Source: Gracilaria gracilis
Taxonomy: Eukaryota; Rhodophyta; Florideophyceae; Gracilariales; Gracilariaceae
Reading direction: 5' to 3'
DNA: 64,000 nt
Assembly (NCBI GenBank): GCA_030374805.1
Contig: JARGSG010000254.1
Span: 62,001 to 126,000 of the forward strand
How positions within the stretch are numbered: the stretch's first letter is position 1; every line of letters starts with the position of its first letter. The position numbers and the translations under genes were made by a program. Positions 49,905 to 59,472 of the stretch are shown here, piece by piece. Below the pieces are notes generated by a model. That model saw only the letters and a program-made list of their open reading frames with translations, was not told the DNA's origin and made no database searches.

Positions 49905-50969
49905 ACCTATTCTGTACAGGTGATACATGTTGTATTTTCCTCGGAGTCCCCACCGCGCCCAGCGCGTCGCGCAGCTGCCACATACTGGACACGTCTGTGC
50001 GCAGCGCGTCTCGCAGCGCGTCGCCCGTGGCCGCCACCAACAAGCTCACCCACGATGACATAGCTCACGCCGCCGTCATTATCGCCGCCGTCATTATCGC
50101 TGCCGCTGACGCGCGTATCGCGCACTTCCCCCCGTCGTTGGACAGCATCCCCTCGTCCAGCGTGACGCACTCGTCCAAAACGACGCCCACGAACGTCGAG
50201 TCCGCTTCGCTCAGCCGCAAGCGCTGCGCGCTCACCGCGCCGTACACCCAGTACTCGTCGCTTCTAAGCAGAGCCACCACCGTGTCGTCCAGCACGCGAT
50301 TGAGTCCCTGCACGGACGCTGTGTCGGCGCTTCTGGCCGTCTGCTCCAGCTTGTCCTGCACCTCTCTCGGGTTTGCCAGCAGCCCGATCTTCAGACTCCC
50401 CACCGTCGTCTGCGGGTCAGTCGCCTCCTGTATCTCGCTCTGCTCGCCGCGCGTGTGCACAGCGTTGTATACAAACGCCGTCGCGGTCGCAAACACAATC
50501 AGCGAGCCGAAGCCGCCCAGTCCAAATCCACCAAACGGCACCATAATAGGCGACATGTACATGCCGCCAGGCATGGCATAGAGCCACCACCGTACCCATA
50601 CCCACCGCTATAACTGCTGCTACAGCCGGCACACGGCGCGGGAGCCACGCGTGATGGCGCCAGCGAACGGACCGACAAGCCACCAATACACCCGCCCGAC
50701 CGCGCGGCCAGCGCGTCGCCCACGGGAACACACAACGCCGCCATTAGCGCCAGCACCACAACAGCCTTCGGAGCCACCGTCAGCAGCTTTTGGGTGTCGT
50801 TGCGTGCGCGCCGCAACGCGTTGGTTGCTGCTGCTGGCAGTCGCAGCGTGGCGTGTGGCGCCGCGCGAGCTAGGCGCCAGCGCGACGGCCGCGAGAGGAG
50901 CGCGCCGAGTGGGCAGTGCGCTGTTGCTGCGCGCAGATGTATTGCAGCTACGAACGCTGCCGTGCCCAT
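49905..50969 (-). pseudogene. DUF1517 plastid protein pseudogene
   Basis: Pieces of a DUF1517-family protein (thylakoid-associated in plants and algae) lie in order on the minus strand. The first frame (from the ATG at 50969) has a transit-peptide-like leader, a hydrophobic segment (VVVLALMAALCVPVG) and the signature ARSGGCIGG...SYSGGYGYGGG. A one-base shift near 50580 leads to the second frame: FGGFGLGGFGS, LKIGLLANPREVQDKLEQTA, GLNRVLDDTVVALLRSDEYW. A 15-bp tandem duplication (TCATTATCGCCGCCG) at about 50077-50106 and further shifts separate the end, SYVIV and LVAATGDALRDALR, then WQLRDALGAVGTPRKI. At least two frame changes make it non-functional. Its GC-rich composition matches the core genes, so it is probably a host-gene copy. 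Confidence 0.75.
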
Positions 50970-52140
50970 CGTGTTTGCTGAGCGATTGGCGTCGTCACCG
51001 AGGTGCCGCTTGCGTCACTGAGAGCGTTTATCAACTTTTACCCTGCAAAAACGCATCAACGTGTGAGATATTTGTCTCGCGCTGCTCTTGACTTCAAATG
51101 CCGCCACTTGTCGACCTTCACCGCCACAAACTATCGACCTGTTCCATTCGCACTTTTCTTTGTATCTACACAGCTGCTGTCTCCGCGCTAAGTGCTTGCT
51201 TTCGTGTAGCTTTCCTTCGCCCATGGCTTTGTCTTGCGGCTCTCACGTCTGCTGCTTCAGCCACGCCTCATGTGCACCCTTGGTGACACCTTCGCTAATT
51301 TTTCAGCCGTACTGTAGCTTCGAGAATCAATTGAGATACCCATTCTCTGTCTTCGCAATGAAACCACTTGCTTTCACCTTCTTGGCTTGCTTGTACGCAG
51401 CTGCTGGTTGCCATCTTGTTCGCCGTCTCTTTTTATGCGTCAGTTGTCGCCGTGTCTTGCCGGCAAAAAGTCTTGACACCCACTTCTTATATCTTGATAC
51501 ATCAGCAACGCAATAATGGCAATCATGAGCAACTACACACTTGGGTAGTTTCTCTGGAGCCCTAACAGTCTCCATTTTGTAACGAATTGTCCATCATCAT
51601 CATGTTGTTCATCTTTAGAGGTAGCCATCGCACCAAGTTCCAAACTTCGTGGTGAAGGACCATGACTCCTCTGCAGTTGCTCCGAAACAGCGATACATGC
51701 TTCTAAAGATACCTGAAAACTCGGCTTGGGCTCGATGAGCCCTTGTATAGTTCATCAACTTTGAGCTGGCCTCAAGTGCGACAGTTCATCGCGTCTTCTT
51801 CCAAGAAGACACGAGCTGGATTCAAATTCTATTCTGGCGATGTGCGGTTGTTTATAAGCGACTTGTGGTTTTCTCTACGTTTTATTCGGGGAGCTATGAC
51901 AGGATAAACGCCAACTTTGCGAGAGATTCGTAATATCCGAAGGCCTGTGAAAGATCTTCTAACCTTAATCCCGTTCACCATTGTTTTAATTTCTCCTCTG
52001 AAACCAGTTGGTCATGTGCCTATTTTCTCACTCTTGCAGCGATAGTGGCTTTAGTTCTTCCGGTCAACCTTCCGTAAAAGGCGACAAGCGCTTATGCGTA
52101 AATATGAAAACTATGAAAGTCCCTTCAGGAAGAGAACGGC
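50970..52140. other. Intergenic, no feature
   Basis: Between the DUF1517 pseudogene and the FDXR-like pseudogene I see no gene. Short frames on both strands look random. Confidence 0.4.
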
Positions 52141-53209
52141 GTGAACGGGGATTCTGAGAACGCTGCAGAATCACCAGAATCAAAAAGGCCTCTTGCTTCC
52201 CTTCTGAAAATGCTTTTGTTTGGAATATTTGTAGGAGATGCAACCAAAAGTGAGAATAAGAAGGTAGATGTGGATATGAATGATTTGGAATCAAAGCGGG
52301 AAGGAAGCGTCGATTTGGATTCTGACTTGACTGGACAAGAATCGATTGTGACAAACGGTCGACCTCGTATCGATATTGCATGAATTTGCTCCGTCCAGTA
52401 CAGGATTTGCAGAACACAGAGATTTCACAATCTGCTCTTCAGTTTCTGTCCAAATCTCCGGTCAATTCAGTAACTTCATTCCGTCACATAATTCCTGTTG
52501 GTGCTTCATGGACTACTCCAGCTTTTCGAGAGATTGTCACGAAGATTCCATCCATTGTTACTTCTTGTGATCATTCCCTTGTGCAAATGGTTCTCGATGC
52601 TGCTCAGCTTTCTAGAGCGAAGATATCTATGTTGAAGGTTTTGATGGAAAGCACTGTCGACATCAACTCCGCTCAGCTTCATCACCATGAGCTCAAAGGC
52701 AGTCGCATTTTGCCGATTGAGTTTTTGAAATTCGTTCATTCTTTTGATGCCGTTGGTGATCACGTAAAAGTGCAGTTGAAGCATAATCTGCCAAACAATA
52801 ACCAAGCCGGTCTCCACTGCAAGATGTACATCACCACATAGAGCACAATTTTGGCACTGGGTTTATTAGTCTTGGATACGTTGGCGGAAAAGGTCCGGAG
52901 TCCAGAGTCGGAGGGGCGAACGGGAAAGGCTCAGGAATTATTGGTGACAAAAAGTGGGACGCCGAAACCGTCATTAGCGCACTTCCTGAAGCTCTATCAC
53001 CAAACTCCCAACTTCCTGACATATCCAACTTACTCCAAGCAAAACGTGTTAATTACGTTACATGGGAAGGATGGAAGAATATTGGTACCGTGGAAAGAGA
53101 AAGAGCTCAACGTCATGAACGAAACGATGGTCGTGTAAAACTAGAAACAATTCGTGAAATGCTACTGATTGCTAATCAACCTTCCAGTGATGTCGTGGTT
53201 TCCAAATAG
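52141..53209 (+). pseudogene. FDXR: Adrenodoxin/ferredoxin-NADP+ reductase (FDXR) pseudogene
   Basis: Three frames carry successive parts of FDXR, the mitochondrial flavoenzyme that feeds electrons to ferredoxin for Fe-S and haem biosynthesis. Frame 1 ends NGRPRIDIA at a stop (family: GNVALDVA). A one-base shift continues MNLLRPVQDLQNTEIS, then a degenerate RRGP site and TPAFREIVTKIP, then LPIEFLKFV. Another shift with a loss of ~70 codons leads to GKGSGIIGDKKWDAETV (family: RGPTGVI....DA). The C-terminus is the clearest part: LLQAKRVNYVTWEGWKNI, ERERAQ and RVKLETIREML. The N-terminal FAD dinucleotide fold was not found. It is broken and truncated, hence a pseudogene. The gene name is based on pattern recall, not a search. 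Confidence 0.65.
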
Positions 53210-53485
53210 ACGAAGAATAACTGCCTCTTCGACCTTTCGCTCTCCCATAATTCGTTGCTCGGGTCTCGTGGTAATCTAAGGATCTAGTCGTCTCAGTGGA
53301 ACAATTGTCTCATGAACGTAGTTTGGCTCCTTTCTCCCCGGTACGCTACCCCACGTCGTACGACGAGAACTCCTTGAACGCTTCCAAACCCAAACTCGTT
53401 TTGAAGCACATATCGTCGGGATCATTCGCGGCTCGCTACTCTTAAGTCGTCTAGGAGGTGACACCCATCCATACAGGCCCAGAAG
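53210..53485. other. Spacer before copia element
   Basis: There is no gene. The last five bases (53481-53485, AGAAG) are the left target-site duplication of the copia element. Confidence 0.6.
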
Positions 53486-53967
53486 TGTCGAGTGTTGACA
53501 GTGAAGCTGGACATTACGTGCTTGTTTCAGATCAGCCTTGTTGAACTTGAATTTTTAGTTTAAACAAGAACAAATTCAATTGAATTGAATTGATCTGACG
53601 CTACTATATGTAGTGCGCTCGATTACAGTGACAGATCTTTAGTATTTAAGTACATACTACAATGCGTAAACAATAAACATGAGCTATCATCGATTATTAC
53701 AGCTACTATTCTGGCAAACTTTGTACCGCATCACAACCCCGAGACTTCGCTTCATGGCAGCCTCAACCACAGGCGCTTTATCGCCAGTGGAATAGACACA
53801 GAAGCTCTCACTCAGCCGACGAGCATGCCGAGTGACTGATTGCTTCTGTGAGAGGTTCAGACCATGACACAGCAGCCCAGCAGAGGGCCGTTCATCATAA
53901 AGAAAGCTTGAAGCAGCCCTACTGCACCTTCAGCAGTAGAATTCATCATTCATGCAGATTTTTTACA
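53486..53967 (+). repeat. 5' LTR of copia element
   Basis: A 482-bp LTR starting TGTCGAGTGTTGACAG and ending TTTTTACA. It should contain the Pol II promoter and polyadenylation signals of the element. Confidence 0.95.
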
Positions 53968-54016
53968 GTTATAACTGTGCGGTCTACCACAATTATAACA
54001 ATTACACAGCTAAATC

Positions 54017-55437
54017 ATGTCGGAACCTGACGGGATTGAAGCCGTGGAAGCGCTCAGAGGGCAAATGGATTCTGGCGACTACTCCATAGCGTTCGTAGGT
54101 CTCGACGCGGAAGCTCTTCTTACATTCAATGAAGCTCTTTATGACGCCGTCGAAGATCCCGATCCTCCACCTTCAAATTCCTCGCAAGAGGTGATGCAGA
54201 AGTACAAAAAATACATCGAGCACTACTCTAAAGAATGATGCACGCATTCATGGAAACTGATGTTCGCAATAAAGTGCTATGGTATGAGTTCACGCCCAGT
54301 TTTCGCCCAGAGACCTTTGGATACATGTCATAGGCCACTATCGTCCGCTGTACCAACTACTTGATCAACAACGGCGTTTGGGTTCGACATCAGCAGAGTT
54401 ACAGACGAGCCAGAGCTCTTTTTGACTGCCTCCAGCAGCCTACGTTTATACCTTTCCAACCAGATCCACTGGCTGCAAATATTCCTGTCCGCTCTGAGAC
54501 TGTACATGCTGGTCAACGCATCAGAGAGGAAGATGCAGAACACAATCCAGAGAAAGATGACCGCGAGATGGCACTTGGGCGTCCATCAACAGCAATGCAC
54601 CACTCTAGAGCAAGAAAATGTGATGCTGCCCCAGCATCAAACAGAAGAGCAGCTGCCAGAGGCCAAGATGTTCATCAGGGGAACAATGCTGCAGAGAACG
54701 TTCCGCACGAAGAACTGCGCAACGTGCTTCCAAACGTGTACGCAAATTCCTTTCATCGGACAAAGCAAGGCAGCAACTCTCAATTGAACTCCGGTGAACA
54801 TTCCAACTCCGGGTATGCAAACGGTTTCAACAACATGCTCAAGGCATGTAAGGGACGATGCTCGTAGGGAGGTGGGTTTGATGAGGACCTGCAAGGTGCT
54901 GTCGATTTTTATGATTCGATGGCCAGAATGTTTCGTCTATCGGAGGAAGAGAAGTCAGAAGCACTTCCAGATATTCTCTGTGACGGCGCTCTTCAGTTCC
55001 AAATGAAATAATACCGAGTTGGTGATTCGTCCCCGGTTATTCTGCAGAAGGTCGTCCACAATTACATCAATCCAGAGCAATGGAACAGGACTGTAGTTCT
55101 TTGGCAGTGTATGGGGCTCTCCCATGCAATGCAAGAGAACCCCAGTAAGAGTGAGCTAGAAGTATTTGGATCCTTTTGCCACAGACTCGTGCAACTCCAG
55201 AACCAACATGACCCAGCGTACAAGACTGACAACTTTTTGCAAGACAAGTTGATTGTGTCAACAGATACTTCTGAGATAGCTCGTTCTCTACGACAAGGCG
55301 TTCCTGCTTCATCACAGGACGCTCGCAGTCGCATTGCAACGTTTCTGTCAAATAAACCCAGACCTGCAGAAGCGTTTATCGTATCCCACCGAAGTCCACG
55401 TTCTGACAGTAGCGCATTCTACAGCCTTTGGAATTGA
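54017..55437 (+). pseudogene. copia gag remnant
   Basis: The gag frame opens at the ATG at 54017 (MSEPDGIEAVEALRG, 73 codons) and then continues in other frames. Around 54875-55005 a second frame reads YDSMARMFRLSEEEKSEALPD, a typical copia gag block. The last part is LEVFGSFCHRLVQLQNQHDP...TDNFLQDKLIVS. At least three stops or shifts break it. Intact Gag would form the particle core. Confidence 0.7.
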
Positions 55438-55461
55438 TACGGGGGAGATGTAAGGAAGACT

Positions 55462-56355
55462 ATGAAGGGTTATAGCCGACGGAGGGAGGATGATCGTCGT
55501 GGCATTAGAATTCCATCGAAGTGGCTGGCAGGGAAGAAGGGCTGCTACGTGTGCTGCGAAAATCAATTGGCCCGCACAAGGCACTCTCAACAGGAGATTA
55601 GAGATGCCTTTGCGAAGATGAAGAGCAGTCGGCCATCCGCTTATGTCACTGTCAAAGACCTTTTAATCGTCATTCAAGACCTGACACCGGAGGAACGCGA
55701 TGCAGATGCTGTCAATATTGTTTATTCGAGCGATAGCGACGCGGAAAACAGTGATGAAGAGTCTGAGGAGGAGGCAACATATATGATACAGGATGATATG
55801 TCGTTGCATGAATCTGAAGAAGTTCCTTTGGCAAACGTCTCATTCATGCATGGAATTCAATACCATAGGGATCGAGAAGCGGCTACGGCTACGATGGAGG
55901 AAGAATTGCAAAGAGAAGAGTGCGAGAATTTCCGTGGACTTTACATCAATACTTGCGCCAACCGATCCTCAGTGATATCTTACTCCCAATATAAGGCATA
56001 CTGTGAACAGTTCGACGTTCCGTGCACTATTGATCGCCACAATGTGAAGCATAGCAAAGGTCTTGGTGGAAGCAGTACATCAGTTGGAATAGCTACCATT
56101 CCAGTTTCTTTCAAATACCTGAACCTGGTAATCGATGTAACGTTCCAGATTGTGAATGAAAACATCCCCAGTTTTCTTAGTATGAAGGACATGGTCGACA
56201 ATGGAATGGAAATCAGACTACAGAAACGCGAGGTAATTTACAAGCATCTAAGGCAGCCCCTCAAATTCAAGAAATACTTCTTGATTCACAACTGGAGCCA
56301 TGGAGATCTCTCGTACTCACTGTACACAGAGTCAGAATTGAAGAAGTTACACTGA
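55462..56355 (+). pseudogene. copia gag C-terminus / protease remnant
   Basis: A 297-codon open frame. The start contains a degenerate zinc-knuckle-like segment (GCYVCCENQLARTRHS). The aspartic-protease active-site triplet expected as D-T/S-G appears as NTCA in GLYINTCANRSSVIS, so the catalytic Asp is lost. The rest fits a copia protease region (IATIPVSFKYLNLVIDVTF, NIPSFLSMKDMVDNGMEI). The long open frame despite the dead active site is notable. Confidence 0.7.
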
Positions 56356-56373
56356 GTATTTGGCCAGCCAAGC

Positions 56374-57369
56374 GTGCAGGCCTCTACCAATTTCCTTAAA
56401 CGAGCCCCCCCGAACGAGATGACCTCTCAAGTGCGGATAGCCATAAAAGAAATTACTCAATTATGTGTTACTTGTGCTGAGAACGCTCACGACCACCGTG
56501 GTGACAAAGATTCAAGCTCACTGTTGGCCTGGATGACCATAGGTTCAATCATGTCGTGGCAATTGATGTTATGTACATCAACCAGAAGCCAATACTCCAC
56601 GCAGTTGATGAGGCGACGCATTTTAACGCAGCTATCTTTCTACGCCGTATGCCTTCTGCTGAAGTATGGAAGGCGTTTCTTTGCTTTTGGTCCCGAATTT
56701 ATCTAGGACCGCCCGATTTCCTGCGTCTTGATCAGGGAAGTAATTTCGTATCAAAGGAGTTCCTGGATCTCTCCGAAGCAGACGGAATTACAGTCATGCC
56801 AGCCCCAATCGAGTCCCCCTCAACTATAACACATGTATAAAGGTATCATGGTCCGTGTCGTTCTGCACACCTGAAGCTGTGGGCCTCTCTTTTTCGAAGC
56901 GAGACCGACGCTGACTGTCTACAGATGTCTGTGAAATCTGCCGATGACACGATTTGTCTTGAGGGATTATGCCCTAGTTTTCGGAGCCATACCCCTCCCA
57001 GCACGACAAACGCCGGCCGAGACTCAGATCCAACGGAAAAGAGCTATTGACAGTGCAATAGACGCAGTGAGGAAAGAGCAAGCAAGGCGACGAATATCTT
57101 TTGGTCACAAGCACTACAATGTTCCCAAATGGAAAGCGCACAGCCAATATTTGTTGCAACTACCAGCAGGTGCACCAGTATACGTCTACAGGGAGAGCTC
57201 GAAGAAATGGGAGGGTCCTTTCCCTTTCATACAGGTAGATGGTGAGACGGTCGTTGTCCAGCTCCCACATGGTCGTCGTATATTCCGATCAAGTGTGGAT
57301 ACACCAGTGACAAAGTCAGAGCCGAGATGGGCAGTTTGCTCAACACTGAAGTCTCTGTGGAGGGGTTAG
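56374..57369 (+). pseudogene. copia integrase remnant
   Basis: An rve-type integrase core. The first catalytic Asp is in VAIDVMYI, the second in LDQGSNFVSKEF, and the Glu is probably in APIESPS. Frame changes occur before the core (56374-56556) and after it at 56840. The C-terminal domain reads VPKWKAHSQYLLQLPAGAPV then KKWEGPFPFIQVDG. Intact integrase would insert the cDNA. Confidence 0.7.
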
Positions 57370-57436
57370 TGGCCATTTAGCTCAATGAAAAAGCGGTAAA
57401 AGCAATGTTTGGTGAAGCCTATAGTGTGGCGCTGGT

Positions 57437-58190
57437 TTGAACCCATCAGGAAGTGAGGACTTTTCCGAAGCCCGTGAGAAGGAACTATCGGGACTTAGAG
57501 AGCGAGGAACGTTTGAAATTGTGGATCTAGTGCAAGTTACAACCGGGAAACGCATTTATGGTTCGAGATGGGTTGATGTGGTGAGGTCTATGGATGGAAA
57601 CTCTATGAAGAAATCGCGCTTGGTTGCCCGAAACTACAGGGATCGCGGGGCGTTGGACATCGCAACGAATTCTCCAACCGTCAGTCGACTTGGACAGAGG
57701 ATTGCCATTGCTCTTTCTGTGATGATACCAGGGCACTCTTCATATGTCTGCTACATATCACAGGCGTACATTCAGTTGGAATCCCGAATTGATAGACAGA
57801 TTTATCTCCGCCCTCCAATCGAAATGGATTTTGATTCTTCTAAGGTGCTTCGAGTGGTCAAACCTTTATAGTGATTTCCTGAGAGCGGACTCCATTGGTT
57901 CGTTCCCTATCACAACCACCACAGAGAACAGCTTCAGATGACGCCCACCTTAGCAGATCCTTGCGTCTGGTACAAACGCTCACATGATCATCTGGAAGGA
58001 GTAACGATCCTACAGGTCGACAACTATCTTGGTTATGGAACACAGCGTTTTCTTGAAGCGAAGGAGAAACATTCAAAGGCGTTTGAATCCAAACCACGCA
58101 AATGTGCACAAGAAGGGAGCACTGTTACTTTCAATGGCATCAACATCCGAAAGAAAATTGAAGGCGCTGTGCTCATCGAGCAAAGTTAGA
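57437..58190 (+). pseudogene. copia reverse transcriptase remnant
   Basis: The N-terminal RT block (EKELSGLRERGTFEIVDL, KKSRLVARNY) is in one frame to 57871. After a shift, the second block has DPCVWYKR and ILQVDNYLGYGT, where the copia catalytic box is normally V-D-D. The second Asp is Asn here, so the enzyme would be dead even without the frameshifts. Confidence 0.75.
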
Positions 58191-58294
58191 AGCTCCAATC
58201 TGTTAAGCAACCACGAACCCAGGAAGATTTTGCCAGTGTTAGAGCACAAGTGTAGTATATTGGTTGTTGCAACAGACCGGATCCCGCAGCAGCA

Positions 58295-59044
58295 GTGCAG
58301 CTACTCGCAAGCTTTGTGAATGCACCGGAAGCTCTGCATTTTCGCAGAATGTCGGCGGTTGTGAACCGATGCCATGAGACTGTAGACACTGGTCTGACTT
58401 ATGTGGAATTGGAAATGAGTTCATTGCGCCTTATGCTGTTCTCAGACGCATCATTTGGCAGTGCCGAAAAACTCAAGTCACAACTTGGTTTCGTTCTAGT
58501 TCTAGCTGACGGCGACAATCGTGCCAACATCATACACTATGGGAGCTCCAAGTGCAAACGAGTGGCCCGCTCTGTTATGGCACCAGAAATGCACACGTTG
58601 GTATACGGGTTTGACCAGGCATACGTTTCCAAGGCAATGATGGAGGAAATTTTAGGTCGCGAGGTGCCGCTGGACGCATACGTAGACTCCCGCACGGTTT
58701 TTAATGTTGTCGCAAAGAGTGGATCTACTCTGGAGAAGAGGCTACAAATTCATGTCTCAGCATTGAAGGAGAGCCACATTCGTGGGGAGCTTAGGTACCT
58801 GGAATGGATCTCTGGAGACCAGAATGTCGGCGATGGACTTACAAGGGGATTGATTGGTGATGCCCATCCAATTTGGAAACTAATGAATGTCAATATGATT
58901 TTCTTGAAGCCGACTGGTTGGGTGGAATGCACTCATATTGATGGCAACAATGTCCAAAAATTCTTCGAAAAGAAAAACCTTCGAGTGTCGAGTGTTGACA
59001 GTGACGCTGGATATTACGTGCTTGTTTCAGATCAACCTTGTTGA
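58295..59044 (+). pseudogene. copia RNase H remnant
   Basis: This 249-codon open frame has the copia RNase H order: FSDASFGSAEKLKSQLGF (first Asp), KRVARSVMAPEMHTLVYG (Glu), YVDSRTVFNVV (Asp) and LEWISGDQNVGDGLTRGL. It is the best-preserved part of the element. The frame extends past the polypurine tract and ends inside the 3' LTR. Confidence 0.85.
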
Positions 59045-59467
59045 ACTTGAATTCCTAGTTTACACAAGAAGAAATTCAATTGAATTGAATTGATCTGACG
59101 CTACTATATGTGGTGCGTTCGATTACGGTAACAGATCTTTAGTACTTAAGTACATACTACAATGCGTAAACAATAAACATGAGCCATCATCGATTATTAC
59201 AGCAACTATTCTAGCACACTTTGTACCGCATCACAACCCCAAGACTTCGCTTCACGGTAGCCTCAACCACAGGCGCTTTACCGCCAGTCGAATCGACAGA
59301 GAGACTCTTACCCAGCCAACGAGCATGCCGAGTGATTGAGTGCTTCTGTGAGAGGTTCAGACCTTGACACAACAGCCCAGCAGAGGGCCGTTCATCAAGG
59401 AGAGAGCTTGAAGCAGCTCTACTGCACCTTCAGCAGTAGACTTCATCATTCGCGCTGAGTTTTTACA
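58986..59467 (+). repeat. 3' LTR of copia element
   Basis: A 482-bp LTR aligning without gaps to 53486-53967 at a fixed 5,500-bp offset. It is followed by the right target-site duplication AGAAG. Confidence 0.95.
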
Positions 59468-59472
59468 AGAAG

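Larger units (their letters stand above)
53486..59467 (+). mobile_element. Ty1/copia LTR retrotransposon, inactive
   Basis: This 5,982-bp element has two 482-bp LTRs (TGT...ACA) at an exact 5,500-bp offset, flanked by the 5-bp target-site duplication AGAAG (53481-53485 and 59468-59472). Internal order is gag, protease, integrase, RT, RNase H, which is the copia order. All domains are collinear but broken by stops and shifts, and several catalytic residues are lost. By eye the LTRs differ at about 42 of 482 positions (~9%), so the insertion is not recent. A purine-rich tract (around 58966-58978) precedes the 3' LTR. The RNase H frame reads into the 3' LTR and stops at 59044. Confidence 0.95.

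Noticed and set aside
57375-57460. tRNA-like A and B boxes (TTAGCTCAATG, GGTTTGAACCC) inside the copia pol region
   Set aside because: No cloverleaf can be drawn, and the stretch lies within decayed pol coding sequence, so it is probably coincidental.
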